Of a stretch of DNA of 47,535 nt, positions 8,866-18,270 are shown piece after piece (position 1 is the stretch's first letter; each line of letters starts with the position of its first letter). Source of the DNA: Chloroflexota bacterium (GTDB lineage Bacteria > Chloroflexota > Dehalococcoidia > Lucifugimonadales > Lucifugimonadaceae); assembly GCA_024275195.1 (NCBI GenBank), contig JAJRZP010000120.1, positions 1-47,535 of the forward strand. Direction: 5' to 3'. The notes below the pieces were generated by a model. The model was not told the origin of the DNA and made no database searches. It worked only from the letters and a program-made list of their open reading frames with translations. Position numbers and translations under genes: made by a program.

Positions 8866-9630
8866 ATGAAAGTACTACTTGCTGGCGGATCAGGAATGGT
8901 CGGCTCCTTCATCACCCCATATCTCCAGAAAGAACACGACATACGAGTTCTCGACCTCGCTGAGCCGAAGCATGACGGTGTCGAGTTTGTGAGGGGTTCA
9001 GTGACCGATCCTGATGTGATACAGAAGGCGGTCACTGGAGTTGACGCGTTCATCTGGTTGGTGATGCTGAGCCCACAGGGGGGATCAGTGACCGATCAGG
9101 ATCTGAAGGTCATTCGAGAGAACTACGAAGTCAACTGCCTCGGGCTTCACACCTTCCTGTGGCTGGCGCAGGGTGTGGGACTAACCAGGGGTGTCTACAC
9201 CAGTTCGATGAGCGTGCATCACCGCGCACGGGACTACTACAAGAACGAAGACGAACTCCCGCTCGACACTCCCAGTGCCTACGGGCTGAGTAAGGGCTTC
9301 GGCGAAAGAATCTGTAGCTACTTCGCATCGTGGTTCGATATGAATATCACGGCTCTGCGTATCACCGGCCCCCGTGGTCGTGAGGCATACATCAAGGAAC
9401 GTGCTCAGCCGATTACCGATCGACCTGACGGCTCGAAGCCGTTGTTCGTGACCGACGAGGCCGACCTTGCCCGGGCATATCTTGCGGCCCTGGAGAACGT
9501 CCAGATCGGGCATGGTCGCTTTGATGCCGTGTTCATAGCCGGTGACGAGAACGAGGAAGATCATAACCTGACAAAGGCAAAATCATTGCTTGGCTGGGTT
9601 CCTCAATCACATCTTGAGATCGAGTCGTAA
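8866..9630 (+). CDS. NAD-dependent epimerase/dehydratase family (extended SDR) protein
   Basis: A 254-residue Rossmann protein. The nucleotide-binding motif GGSGMVG is at residues 7-13 and the active-site YGLSKG (YxxxK) is near residue 140, preceded by TSSMSVH, which supplies the Ser. It is shorter than typical sugar-nucleotide epimerases (about 310), so the substrate domain is reduced. The start is set by GGAG inside the repeat at 8853. It is coupled to the next gene: its TAA and the following ATG share one A (TAATG). The two probably act in one pathway on a small carbonyl or sugar compound; substrate unknown. Confidence 0.83.
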   Translation: MKVLLAGGSGMVGSFITPYLQKEHDIRVLDLAEPKHDGVEFVRGSVTDPDVIQKAVTGVDAFIWLVMLSPQGGSVTDQDLKVIRENYEVNCLGLHTFLWLAQGVGLTRGVYTSSMSVHHRARDYYKNEDELPLDTPSAYGLSKGFGERICSYFASWFDMNITALRITGPRGREAYIKERAQPITDRPDGSKPLFVTDEADLARAYLAALENVQIGHGRFDAVFIAGDENEEDHNLTKAKSLLGWVPQSHLEIES

Positions 9631-10259
9631 TGCGAATAGCGGTGATTGGAAGCGGAAGTGTCGGAACCGGTCTGGCGAAGTCGTGGTCGGCTCTGGGGCA
9701 TTCGGTTGTTATCGGCTCACGATCGCCCGAGTCTGAGCGGATCATTGATCTGATTTCTGAGATCGGAAACGGAGTTACGGCCGCAGGTTTGAGCGAGTCA
9801 GTGGTAGGAGCCGATGTGATCGTGCTGGCAGTGCCGTGGAGCGCAGCCGAGATTTCAATTGCTGCACTCGGCGACCTTGCCGACCGCATCGTAGTCGACG
9901 CAACAAACCCGTTCGTGAAAGGACTTAATCTAGAAATCGGTCATACCGACTCGGGTGGCGAACAGGTAGCAAAGTGGGCGACAGGTGCAAAGGTTGTGAA
10001 AGCCCTGAACATCGTCGATGCAAGACTCCTCAACGGCAGAAAGCTCGAAAGCCGTGAAATCTCGATCCCTATTTGCGGAGATGATTCGGAATCAAAGGAA
10101 ATCGTTGCCGACCTGATTGCCGAGTTGGGCTTCGACGTAATAGACGCCGGCAAACTCGAGATATCTCGCCTGCTAGAACCGCTCTGCCTCCTGATGATCA
10201 AACTTTCGATGAAAAAATCGTTAGGCAACGCGATCGGATTCAGAGTGTTGCGGGATTAA
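9630..10259 (+). CDS. NADP oxidoreductase, coenzyme F420-dependent type
   Basis: A 209-residue protein starting with a Rossmann motif, MRIAVIGSGSVGTGLAKSWSALG, followed by VVIGSRSPE. This is the pattern of NADPH-dependent F420 reductases (NpdG/Fno) and related NADP-binding proteins. VLAVPW (residues 66-71) and VVDATNPF (87-94) are further family landmarks. Members move hydride between NADP and F420, but several relatives without F420 use carry the same fold, so the cofactor is uncertain. It overlaps the SDR stop by one base, indicating translational coupling. TAA stop. Confidence 0.78.
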   Translation: MRIAVIGSGSVGTGLAKSWSALGHSVVIGSRSPESERIIDLISEIGNGVTAAGLSESVVGADVIVLAVPWSAAEISIAALGDLADRIVVDATNPFVKGLNLEIGHTDSGGEQVAKWATGAKVVKALNIVDARLLNGRKLESREISIPICGDDSESKEIVADLIAELGFDVIDAGKLEISRLLEPLCLLMIKLSMKKSLGNAIGFRVLRD

Positions 10260-10395
10260 TGCACTCGCGCGAGTCGGCTTGTTCGTCCCTCCTTCACACA
10301 TCCTGAAATAATCGTCATTTAACTCACGCTCGTGACCGAGCTTCTGAGGCGTATCTGTACGACACATGTTTGGAGAACATTGCAGAGACCTTCAC

Positions 10396-10429
10396 GGTCA
10401 TCCTGAATCACATTCGACAAGCTCAGTGC
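10396..10429. repeat. REP-like intergenic motif
   Basis: Contains GTCATCCTGA and, on the minus strand, GCACTGAGCTTGTCGAATG, which resembles the stretch at 4489-4506. Such 'TGAGCTTGTCGAA' motifs are widespread intergenic palindromes. The surrounding gap 10260-10485 between convergent genes has no ORF of interest. Confidence 0.4.
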
Positions 10430-10485
10430 ATGCAAGTTCAGAACGACAATAGATAGGCGATGGCGGCTGGTACCGGATTGCTACC

Positions 10486-11805
10486 CTAAAGCTTCACCCG
10501 CCACGCAATCAATGCCGACAATACCCTCACCCCCGCCATTCCCAGAAACACCCACTGCCACGGCGTTCCGACCGTGTCGAGAACGAGGGCGAATATCAGC
10601 GCTTGCGCTCCGGCATAGACGTAGCCATGCCCATCGAGAACACCCGAGGCAGTTGCGGCGTACTTCGGCCCGGCGATATCGACAACGAGTGTTGCAGTCA
10701 TCGAAAGACTCATTGCAAACGCCCCAACAAAGAGGAGGCCCGCTCCTGCGTAGATGTTTTCGGCTGGAACGACTGCGAGGCCGACGAGGGCAACTGCCGA
10801 GACAATGGCGGATATGGCGATCATTGGGCTGCGACGCCCCCCGATCAGCACATCCGAAATCCAGCCAGCCACGAGTGGGGCTGTGAGGTACCCAACCGGC
10901 AATGCGACGGTCACGAGTGCAGTGGTCTCGATCGAAAGCCCGGCTTCTTCGAAGTAGTACAACGGTGCCCATGTCGTCAGGCCGTAGCGGACAACGTTCT
11001 CAAGGCCCTTTACGTGCGAAGTTGCAACGAAACGCCAGTTCGAGTACAGGATTCGATAAGCCGTAAACGGACCGTCTGGGGCTTGTTCCAGTCGTGGCTG
11101 GTCGACGTTGCTCGATGTTTTACCTGTGTCATCTTCCCGATGCCTTGGAGAATCTGTTGTGTTCTCCACCACTCCTTCTTGATCTCGATCGATATTCTCC
11201 AGACCAACATCCGAAGGTCGATCCCGCACCAAAAAGAACAACGCAATCGCCGCCGGGAGCATCAGGAGAGGCGGGTACCTGAACGCGGCACGCCAGCCGA
11301 ACTCTGCGACGGTCCAACCGGTGACGAGCCACATTACAAGCATCGCTGATCCGGCTGATACGCCGATTAGTCCCATCACGCGTCCGCGATGACTGCGGTG
11401 CCACCATTGGGCAAGCATGCCTATTCCCGGCGACCATACGGTGGCGTTCACGAAGCCGTTGAGCCCCCACGGAATAGCAATCGTCCACAGGCTGCCACCG
11501 AAACTCGTGACCCAGTTGAGTGCGACCGATGCCAGCGTGCCGGTAACCAGCCAGAACCGATAGCCGTATGCCTCGGCGATTCTACCGTGGGTCATGCCAC
11601 CGATCGCGAATCCCCATAGCAACGCGGCGTTGATTATCCCGATCTCAACATGTGTGAAATCGAGCTGCTCGCGCATTACCGGACTCGCTGGCCAGTGATT
11701 GAATCTGCCCATGTATACGAACAGATAGAAGATGGCGTAGCTGAACAGCACTCGGTTTCGCCAGCGATGGAATTCTTCCTGATAGGCAGCACTACGCATT
11801 GTCAC
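10486..11805 (-). CDS. MFS transporter, GlpT-like anion:cation symporter type
   Basis: A 439-residue inner-membrane carrier with about 12 hydrophobic segments. The N-terminal block FLFVYMGRFNHWPASPVMREQL, the loop-2/3 region GMTHGRIAEAYGYR and the WSPGIGMLAQWWHRSHRGRVMG block match the organophosphate/GlpT-like branch of the major facilitator superfamily. A charged cytoplasmic loop of about 45 residues splits the two halves. Substrate unknown; organic anions or sugar phosphates are usual. GTG at 11805 gives the longest frame, and ATG at 11799 is equally possible. Monocistronic, convergent with the F420-type gene. Confidence 0.85.
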   Translation of the reverse strand: MTMRSAAYQEEFHRWRNRVLFSYAIFYLFVYMGRFNHWPASPVMREQLDFTHVEIGIINAALLWGFAIGGMTHGRIAEAYGYRFWLVTGTLASVALNWVTSFGGSLWTIAIPWGLNGFVNATVWSPGIGMLAQWWHRSHRGRVMGLIGVSAGSAMLVMWLVTGWTVAEFGWRAAFRYPPLLMLPAAIALFFLVRDRPSDVGLENIDRDQEGVVENTTDSPRHREDDTGKTSSNVDQPRLEQAPDGPFTAYRILYSNWRFVATSHVKGLENVVRYGLTTWAPLYYFEEAGLSIETTALVTVALPVGYLTAPLVAGWISDVLIGGRRSPMIAISAIVSAVALVGLAVVPAENIYAGAGLLFVGAFAMSLSMTATLVVDIAGPKYAATASGVLDGHGYVYAGAQALIFALVLDTVGTPWQWVFLGMAGVRVLSALIAWRVKL

Positions 11806-11997
11806 TGGAGCACTTTATATATACCCGGAGATAAGTGCTGGAAGAATCGTGTGAACCCTTCAGTTGGAGTCGCCTCAGTCTGGAGAGAAAGCTGAAGGGC
11901 AGACTTTGTAGGAACTCTGTCGTACTATTTGCGTCCATCGCTGCCCTTTCAACACAAGGGGGCGTTGTCAGCCGTATCGCAGAGAGAAAATAGTTCA

Positions 11998-12882
11998 ATG
12001 ATCGTTGATGTTCACACCCATTTGCCGAGTCACAAAGGCCCCGTGCCACCTGAAGAAATGCTGGTTGAAACGACCATGCGATCGGGCGAGACGGTGCATC
12101 TGACCAACTCGATCGATGACTATCTACGCGACATGGGGCCTGTGGATAAGGCGTTTATATTCGGAATTGCCCCTCGACCGTGGCACCCAGACGAGCGGAT
12201 TCTTCGCACCGAGGGCTGGGAAGACGGGCAGAATCACAATGATGTAGCTGCCGAAACAGCAAAGTATGCGCCCGACAAGATTGTCCCGTTTATGTCGTTG
12301 CATCCGCTCGATCCGAACTGGAAGGACGAATACGACAGGTGTGTTGGCGATCTTGGCTGCAAGGGGATCAAGCTTGGCCCCAACTATCAGGATTTCGACC
12401 CGACAGGCCCCGAAGCATTCGAACTGTTTGCACGACTGGAAGCCGATGGCATTCCGATAGTGTTCCACCAGGGAACGTCACCGATGACAGAGGCTCCCCT
12501 TATCTATGCCCATCCGCTAACTTCCGACAAGATCGCCATGGCGTTTCCAAAGTTGACGATGGTTCTGGCGCATCTGGGCCACCCCTGGCAGACCGATTGC
12601 CTGTCGGTTGTTCGCAAGCACCCGAATGTTTGGGCCGATGTATCGGCACAGTTCTACCGTCCGTACTCGTTCTGGCAGGGGATGCGACTGTTTTACGAGT
12701 GGGGTGTGACCGACAAGATTCTGTTTGGTTCTGACTGGCCGGTGACTCTTCCGCAGGACAACATCGACCATCTCAGAGGTCTTGAGAAGTTCGCGAAAGA
12801 TCATCACTTGCCCGAGATTCCTTCGGACGCTATCGAGGGAATCATCAACCGTGATGCCGTCGAGATTATGCGAGTGGGATAG
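11998..12882 (+). CDS. amidohydrolase 2 family (ACMSD-like) metal-dependent hydrolase
   Basis: A 294-residue TIM-barrel enzyme starting MIVDVHTHLP, so the metal-binding HxH is His6/His8. Further landmarks are a strand-5 His in VFHQGT, the strand-6 His in LAHLGHPW, and the strand-8 Asp in LFGSDWPV. Relatives include aminocarboxymuconate semialdehyde decarboxylase and 4-oxalomesaconate hydratase-like enzymes, acting on carboxylated ring-cleavage products. ATG 11998 puts the HxH at the normal distance from the start; a TTG/ATG further upstream would add 23 unrelated residues. Monocistronic; neighbours are transporters, which fits catabolism of an imported compound. Confidence 0.87.
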   Translation: MIVDVHTHLPSHKGPVPPEEMLVETTMRSGETVHLTNSIDDYLRDMGPVDKAFIFGIAPRPWHPDERILRTEGWEDGQNHNDVAAETAKYAPDKIVPFMSLHPLDPNWKDEYDRCVGDLGCKGIKLGPNYQDFDPTGPEAFELFARLEADGIPIVFHQGTSPMTEAPLIYAHPLTSDKIAMAFPKLTMVLAHLGHPWQTDCLSVVRKHPNVWADVSAQFYRPYSFWQGMRLFYEWGVTDKILFGSDWPVTLPQDNIDHLRGLEKFAKDHHLPEIPSDAIEGIINRDAVEIMRVG

Positions 12883-13088
12883 ACCAGTTCCGACTTTCTG
12901 ATACTGGTGTGGGTCGATGTGCTCGGTATCCTGAGTTCAGCAGGGTCTGTGACGACTGATAGCGTGCGGAGATATTTTGCGCTGTTGGGTTCGCTCAGGT
13001 TTTCAGTGGGGAGTGTGTTGGAGGCCGGATTGCAGTGGCGAATAGGTTCTGATTCGATCGGGATATCCGGGGGTTGCGAGGAGAAGGC

Positions 13089-13229
13089 ATGCCGTATTTG
13101 ATCGTTGGCGTATTGCTCATCATCATGGCCCTGGTTATTTACCGGGCTGGCAGACGAGCGGGCTATGCGGCTGGGCGTATAGATGAGCGAAGAGATTGGT
13201 CGACCAAGATACGGGAGTTGGATGATTGA
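13089..13229 (+). CDS. small single-pass membrane protein
   Basis: A 46-residue ORF with a very strong ribosome binding site (GAGGAGAAGG ending 2 bases before ATG). It encodes a hydrophobic helix (residues 3-18, LIVGVLLIIMALVIY) followed by an Arg/Gly-rich then acidic tail ending in ELDD. The pattern suggests an N-out or N-in anchored small protein with a cytoplasmic tail. I do not recognise a family. It lies between the amidohydrolase and the second MFS carrier, 138 bases upstream of the latter. The 206 bases before it show no other plausible gene. Confidence 0.55.
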   Translation: MPYLIVGVLLIIMALVIYRAGRRAGYAAGRIDERRDWSTKIRELDD

Positions 13230-13367
13230 CCAGCCCTCTCGATAGCGGACTGGTGTCGCACCTGCTCACCTTGAGCAGATATAAACCAGAGTTATCCTTC
13301 CTTCAAATACTGGCAACAACAATGCCGGCCTCTCGCATCCCGGAAAACGAATCAACGCATAGCATCC

Positions 13368-14693
13368 ATGTCGCCTGATCCGAAAGAGAAAAAACAGGGC
13401 ATCTATTACGGCTGGTACGTAGTTGCCGCGCTTTTCTTTGCGACATTCATCGCCATAGGTGCGCGGCAAGGATTTGGCGTTTTTGTCAACACATGGGAGC
13501 AGGACTGGGGAGTTACGACCGCCACCATCTCTATTGCTGCTGCCACCGGCTGGCTCGTCAATGGTATTTCTCAGCCCTTCGTGGGTCGCCTGACTGATAT
13601 CTACGGTGGCCGTCGAGTAGTCGTGCTCTCGCTGCTGGTGATGGCGATAGCCACGATGGGCATCTCGCTTATCACGAATATTTACGGCCTGATCGCCCTG
13701 TACGGGTTCGTGATTTCCTTCGCATCGGGTGGGATATCGCCAGCCACCACCGGAGTAATCGTCGCCCGATGGTTCGAGAAGAAACGCGGTGTCGCGATGG
13801 CGGTTCTTATCTCGGGCGGCTCTGTCGGTGGAATGATTGTCGTACCTTTCCTGAGCTATGTGCTCATCGAGTATGGCTGGCAAACTGCCTGGCTGATGGT
13901 TGGCGGGTTGGCGTTGGCGTTCGGTGTACCGCTTCTGATAATCGTCGTACGCAGCAATCCGATTGATATGGGTCTTGAGATAGATGGTCGGATTTCGGAT
14001 AGATCGCTGGGCGCGAAGATCATCGTTCGACCCGTGGGCCCGAGATTCGCGAAAAAATGGCGAGACTCGCTCAGATCAAAGCCTATCTGGCAGCTTTCCG
14101 TCGCTTATTTCGTCTGCGGTATAACAACGGCTTCGATCGCAGTCCACTTCGTCCGTTGGGCTGTGAGCGAAGACATAACCACCGGAACTGCCGCAATTGC
14201 GTTCGGTGTGCTGAGCGGGATCAATGCAACCGGGGTGCTGGTCATTGGACTGCTTTCTGATCGGTGGCAAAGAAAAAACCTGCTTGGTGCCGTGTATGTG
14301 GTGCGAGCTTTGGCCTTTATCTCATTGTTCGTCTTACCGGGGCCAATCGCTATATGGGCCTTCGCTGTGATCGGCGGGATGTCATGGCTGGCAACGGTTC
14401 CGCTAACGGCTTCACTTACGGCCGACGTCTATGGAGTCAGAAATCTCGGTACCCTGTTCGGATTTTCGAACATGGCGCACCAACTTGGTGGCGCTGCTGC
14501 GGTAATGCTGTTTGGTTGGGCGTTTACCGCCTGGGGGTCGTACGACATACCGTTCGTTATCGGCGCTGCGTTGTTGCTTGCAGCCGGAGTTGTCTCGTTT
14601 TCAATTCGTGAAAAGAAACACTCGGTACGTTACGTGCAGGTTCAGGCAGATGCGGCAATCGATTCAAACACCGCTGTAACGGATTCAGTGTGA
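13368..14693 (+). CDS. MFS transporter, monocarboxylate/oxalate-formate (OFA/MCT) type
   Basis: A 441-residue carrier with 12 predicted helices. The opening YYGWYVVAALFFATFIAIGARQGFGVF is characteristic of the MCT/OFA subgroup. GRLTDIYGGRRVVVLS is the loop-2/3 MFS signature, and ARWFEKKRGVAMAV sits before helix 5. Such proteins move monocarboxylates, oxalate or formate. Start ATG 13368. Its stop codon is one base before the ATG of the next small ORF, so the two may be translated together. Confidence 0.88.
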   Translation: MSPDPKEKKQGIYYGWYVVAALFFATFIAIGARQGFGVFVNTWEQDWGVTTATISIAAATGWLVNGISQPFVGRLTDIYGGRRVVVLSLLVMAIATMGISLITNIYGLIALYGFVISFASGGISPATTGVIVARWFEKKRGVAMAVLISGGSVGGMIVVPFLSYVLIEYGWQTAWLMVGGLALAFGVPLLIIVVRSNPIDMGLEIDGRISDRSLGAKIIVRPVGPRFAKKWRDSLRSKPIWQLSVAYFVCGITTASIAVHFVRWAVSEDITTGTAAIAFGVLSGINATGVLVIGLLSDRWQRKNLLGAVYVVRALAFISLFVLPGPIAIWAFAVIGGMSWLATVPLTASLTADVYGVRNLGTLFGFSNMAHQLGGAAAVMLFGWAFTAWGSYDIPFVIGAALLLAAGVVSFSIREKKHSVRYVQVQADAAIDSNTAVTDSV

Positions 14694-14694
14694 G

Positions 14695-14892
14695 ATGGCA
14701 GGACACGTTGGAGTGCTTCTGCACGTTACCGAGCCGATTGATCCCAAACTCTGGGAGTGGTTGAGTGACAGGATCGATCACACGCTCGGTATTTCACCAG
14801 AAACGATGATCTACCTGATCGGAACGTTCATCGTACTGTTTCCGATCGTTCTTCTGATTCTTGTATGGCGACAGCGACGCAAGTTCAGGTGA
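14695..14892 (+). CDS. possible small membrane protein coupled to the MFS gene
   Basis: A 65-residue ORF whose ATG follows the MFS stop after a single base (TGAGATG). Residues 1-36 are mixed polar with two Trp, and residues 37-58 form a clear transmembrane helix (MIYLIGTFIVLFPIVLLILVW) ending in basic RQRRKFR, so the C-terminus should face the cytoplasm. No family recognised. The coupling and the clean helix favour a real gene, but the length is small and no independent Shine-Dalgarno is seen. Confidence 0.45.
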   Translation: MAGHVGVLLHVTEPIDPKLWEWLSDRIDHTLGISPETMIYLIGTFIVLFPIVLLILVWRQRRKFR

Positions 14893-14983
14893 GTGAGCAT
14901 GCCCAGCATAGAGCTTGTGTCAGACCGAGACCTTGAACCGCCCGTAGCTGGAGTACACCGGCTCAACATACAAGGATGGAGCG

Positions 14984-15094
14984 ATGACAAGAACAAGCAG
15001 GTACCCCGCAGAGGTACGAGAGCGTGCAATTAGGCTGGCTACGGAACACCGGGATCAGAGCGGGTCATTACTCGTGGAGAAGCAATTGAACTGA
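14984..15094 (+). pseudogene. remnant of an IS3-family orfA transposase gene
   Basis: After a good ribosome binding site (GGATGGAGCG) the frame reads MTRTSRYPAEVRERAIRL and then ATEHRDQSGS before a stop after 36 codons. This is the typical beginning of IS3-family OrfA (helix-turn-helix protein, normally 90-110 residues). The rest of orfA and all of orfB are missing, so only the 5' tip of an insertion sequence is left. The remainder of 14893-15263 contains no intact gene and no terminal repeat I could identify; it is probably IS debris. Confidence 0.65.
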
Positions 15095-15263
15095 TATGTG
15101 CGCTATCTCAGAAGGAATTGTTGAAAAGCAAACAGGTGACGTGCCCATCCTGCACACCGAAATCGAAGGCTTGACGGCCATGACGTAGAGACTTGGTGAC
15201 CAGCCAGTGCAGAATGTCTTCCACTCTCACAATTCAATCACCCGAGAACAAACGGCCTGGCAA

Positions 15264-16052
15264 TTACACCATCAAATCTCCGCCGCTGATGTCGAATCCC
15301 TGCCCCGTGATGTAGGCAGCCCGATCTGAAGCGAGGAAAGCGACCAACTCAGCGGCCTCAGAAGGTTCGCCGAGTCGGGGAATCGGGAAGCTGTCTGTGT
15401 ATCGCTTTATTCGATCAGAATCGATCTCCTGTTGCACCATCTCGGTATTGATCAGACCCGGGCAAACAGCGTTCACAGTGATGCCGTGTGTCGCTTCCTC
15501 CATCGCCATGTGTCGTGTCAAGCCCAGAACCGCATGCTTCGACGCAGTGTAGTGGGCTCCGCCAAGCGTGCTCGTGGTTTTGCCGGCAGTAGAAGAAAAA
15601 TTAACTATGCGACCCCATCCCGATCGACGCATGGATGTCAATACTGCTTTCGAAGGCAAGAAAGTGCCTTTCAAGTTGACGTTCATCACGAGATCCCACT
15701 CGGTCTCAGGCATGTCGATGACAGCTGTACGACGAAGGATTCCGGCTGCGTTCACAAGGATATTGATACCACGGTATTCTTCAGCAGCACGACTAACCAG
15801 ACGATCAACGAAAGATGAGTCGGTGATGTCACCGGCAACCGCAATGGCATTTCCGCCATCTGAGACCACTGATTCAGCGGTTTCGGTTGCATCTGTGGGT
15901 TCGAGATCATTCACCACTACGTCGGCACCTGCAGCCGCCAAACGTACGGCTACCGCACGTCCCATGCCTCGCCCTGCGCCGGTCACGATCGCAACGCGTC
16001 CAGACAGTTCATTTGGGATTGCTTCGGGCATATTAGGAACGGGTGAGGTCAT
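15264..16052 (-). CDS. short-chain dehydrogenase/reductase (FabG-like)
   Basis: A 262-residue classical SDR. The cofactor motif TGAGRGMG is followed by NDLEP (an acidic residue after strand 2, favouring NAD). NAAG is the structural motif, and the active site is Ser in VNFSS and Tyr/Lys in [13 protein letters not shown] follows. ATG 16052 overlaps the tdh stop (ATGA), so it is translationally coupled to tdh; a TTG five codons earlier lies inside tdh and is less likely. In this operon it might handle aminoacetone, 2-amino-3-ketobutyrate or a hydroxy acid derivative, but the real substrate is unknown. TAA stop, end of the operon. Confidence 0.88.
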   Translation of the reverse strand: MTSPVPNMPEAIPNELSGRVAIVTGAGRGMGRAVAVRLAAAGADVVVNDLEPTDATETAESVVSDGGNAIAVAGDITDSSFVDRLVSRAAEEYRGINILVNAAGILRRTAVIDMPETEWDLVMNVNLKGTFLPSKAVLTSMRRSGWGRIVNFSSTAGKTTSTLGGAHYTASKHAVLGLTRHMAMEEATHGITVNAVCPGLINTEMVQQEIDSDRIKRYTDSFPIPRLGEPSEAAELVAFLASDRAAYITGQGFDISGGDLMV

Positions 16053-17083
16053 GCGATATATTCCCAATCTAAAACGACTTTACCCGACCTGCCGGAGGCC
16101 ATCACGGCGAACCCCTCTGTGAATGTTGCGACTGAAAATCTATGTGTAATCACCGGAGATACATCCAGTCCACTTCTCAGCATGGCAGTCATTTTGTACC
16201 AAGTTTCGTACATTTCTCTCCCATAGATGCCTTTGAGATTGAGGCCTTTGAATATAATGTCGTTCCAGTCAATTTCAACCGGTGAAGGTGGAATCCCTAG
16301 CAGACCCACCCGTCCGCCGTGGTTCATCACGTGCAACAGTTCGCGAAACGCATCTGGATTGCCGCTCATTTCAAGCGCAACATCAAAGCCTTCTGTCATA
16401 CCAAGATCGTCGAATACCTCATCTATTCTTTCGTGGGTCACGTTGATTGTCCGGGTTGCTCCCATCTGTCTGGCAAGATCTAATCGATAGTCGTTAACAT
16501 CAGATACGGCGATATTCCGAGCGCCGACGAAACAGGCAATACCAGTTGCATATATGCCGATCGGGCCAGCACCGGTGATGAGAACGTCTTCGCCCACCAA
16601 ATCGAACGAGAGGGCAGAGTGTGCAGCATTGCCCAGTGGGTCGAGGCAGGCAGCAATTTCGTCTGAGATAGAGTCATCGATCTTGAACGCATTGCTGGCC
16701 GGTAGAACAAGATACTCAGCGCAACTGCCATCACGATCCACACCGATGCCGATAGTGTTTCGACACAGATGGCGTTTCCCCGCCCGGCAGTTGCGGCAGT
16801 AGCCGCAGGTGATGTGACCCTCTCCCGAAACTCGGTCGCCTATGCTGAATCCAGCAACATGACTGCCTAATTCCACGATCTCACCCATGAACTCGTGACC
16901 GATGATTAATGGAATCGAAATCGTGTTTCTCGCCCATTCGTCCCAGTTGTAAATATGTATATCCGTCCCGCAGATCGCCGTTTTGCGCACACGGATTTTC
17001 ACATCGTTCGGTCCCGGGCTTGGCTCTGGTTGATCTTCAAGCCATATTCCAGGCTCGGATTTAGTCTTTACCAGCGCCTTCAC
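16049..17083 (-). CDS. tdh: L-threonine 3-dehydrogenase
   Basis: A 344-residue zinc-dependent MDR enzyme that matches E. coli Tdh (341 residues) along its length. [18 protein letters not shown] carries the catalytic Cys, and IIGHEF the zinc-binding His. The four structural zinc cysteines lie in the [17 protein letters not shown] block. [15 protein letters not shown] is the NAD-binding Rossmann motif and [16 protein letters not shown] a Tdh hallmark. It oxidises threonine to 2-amino-3-ketobutyrate, which Kbl cleaves. GTG start at 17083 overlaps the kbl stop (GTGA), and its own stop overlaps the SDR start, so three genes are coupled. Confidence 0.95.
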   Translation of the reverse strand: MKALVKTKSEPGIWLEDQPEPSPGPNDVKIRVRKTAICGTDIHIYNWDEWARNTISIPLIIGHEFMGEIVELGSHVAGFSIGDRVSGEGHITCGYCRNCRAGKRHLCRNTIGIGVDRDGSCAEYLVLPASNAFKIDDSISDEIAACLDPLGNAAHSALSFDLVGEDVLITGAGPIGIYATGIACFVGARNIAVSDVNDYRLDLARQMGATRTINVTHERIDEVFDDLGMTEGFDVALEMSGNPDAFRELLHVMNHGGRVGLLGIPPSPVEIDWNDIIFKGLNLKGIYGREMYETWYKMTAMLRSGLDVSPVITHRFSVATFTEGFAVMASGRSGKVVLDWEYIA

Positions 17084-18270
17084 TCGATCACCTTCATGTC
17101 CCGCCCAACTCGCGTAAACGCACCGATAGCGAGATCGATCTGATCAAGCGTATGTGCCGCCGATAGCTGAGTCCTGATTCGTGCCTTTCCCATTGGCACG
17201 ACGGGATACGAAAATCCTACGACGTAAATACCTTCGTCCAGAAGTCGATCTGCCATTTCAGCAGCCACGCCAGCATCGCCAAGCATTACAGGAATGATGG
17301 GATGATCGCCGGGTACAAGATCGAATCCGGCCGAGGTCATTCCGGCCCGGAACCTCTGGCTGTTCTGCTTAAGCTTTGTGCGAAGGTCTCCGCTAGATTC
17401 CAGGGTGTCCAGCACACTCAGCGATGTGGCTGCGATCATGGGTGCAAGGGTGTTCGAGAACAGATAGGGACGCGAACGTTGGCGAAGTAACTCGATAACC
17501 TCTTTGCGGCCCGAGGTATATCCCCCCGAAGCTCCACCCAGTGCCTTGCCAAGTGTCCCGGTGACGATATCTACGCGGTCCATCTGACCAGCAAATTCCG
17601 GTGTTCCTCTACCACGCTCACCAATAAATCCAACTGCGTGGGAGTCGTCCACCATAACCAGAGCGTTGTACCTGTCCGCCAGATCGCAGATCGATTTAAG
17701 ATCAGCATAGCTGCCGTCCATCGAGAAGACACCATCGGTGGCAATGAGCCGACGGCGTGCACTCTGCGCCTCCACCAGCTTCGACTCAAGATCAGCCATA
17801 TCGTTGTTGGCGTAGCGATATCGGTCAGCTTTGCACAGTCGAATACCGTCGATGATCGAAGCGTGGTTTAAGGAGTCGCTGATTACTGCATCATCGGAAC
17901 CGAGAATCGTTTCAAATAGGCCAGTATTGGCATCGAAACACGAAGAGTAGAGAATCGTGTCTTCGGTTCCAAGAAATCCGCTGAGGCGTGATTCGAGCTC
18001 TGTGTGCACATCTTGTGTGCCACAGATAAATCGCACTGAGGACATACCGAATCCATGTTCGGTAAGCGCGTCACGAGCCGCTTCAATCACATCAGGATCG
18101 CCCGATAACCCGAGGTAGTTATTCGCACAGAGGTTGATCGCCTCTGACCCATTCTGCATGCGTATCACAGTGCCCTGCCGGGATACGATAATGCGCTCAG
18201 CTTTGTAGAGACCTTCTTTCCGAATTTCCGCGATCTCATGATCAAGTTGGCTGAGAAATTTCTGATCGAT
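17080..18270 (-). CDS. kbl: 2-amino-3-ketobutyrate CoA ligase, apparently starting at ATC
   Basis: A PLP enzyme that cleaves 2-amino-3-ketobutyrate with CoA to glycine and acetyl-CoA. Landmarks are [34 protein letters not shown] and the PLP lysine in [10 protein letters not shown]. The first ATG/GTG in frame (GTG 18168) would remove about 34 residues. Yet the upstream codons encode the family's N-terminus (QKFLSQL, then [14 protein letters not shown]), with no ATG, GTG or TTG before the in-frame TAA at 18292-18294. ATC at 18268-18270 has AGGTG 5 bases upstream and coincides with Met1 in alignment to E. coli Kbl (recalled). From there the protein is 396 residues, against 398 in E. coli. Confidence 0.9.
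   Translation of the reverse strand: MDQKFLSQLDHEIAEIRKEGLYKAERIIVSRQGTVIRMQNGSEAINLCANNYLGLSGDPDVIEAARDALTEHGFGMSSVRFICGTQDVHTELESRLSGFLGTEDTILYSSCFDANTGLFETILGSDDAVISDSLNHASIIDGIRLCKADRYRYANNDMADLESKLVEAQSARRRLIATDGVFSMDGSYADLKSICDLADRYNALVMVDDSHAVGFIGERGRGTPEFAGQMDRVDIVTGTLGKALGGASGGYTSGRKEVIELLRQRSRPYLFSNTLAPMIAATSLSVLDTLESSGDLRTKLKQNSQRFRAGMTSAGFDLVPGDHPIIPVMLGDAGVAAEMADRLLDEGIYVVGFSYPVVPMGKARIRTQLSAAHTLDQIDLAIGAFTRVGRDMKVIE

Noticed and set aside
10603-11349. 248-residue plus-strand ORF
   Set aside because: It lies antisense to the well-supported MFS gene and has a composition unlike a folded protein.
12907-13101. 64-residue ORF between amidohydrolase and the small membrane protein
   Set aside because: No ribosome binding site, no family features, and it overlaps the better-supported 13089 ORF.
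15097-15189. 30-codon ORF after the IS3 remnant
   Set aside because: Too short, no ribosome binding site and no similarity I recognise; treated as IS debris.
17080-18168. kbl as a truncated gene starting at GTG 18168
   Set aside because: The upstream in-frame codons clearly encode the missing N-terminus, so truncation is less likely than an unusual start codon.
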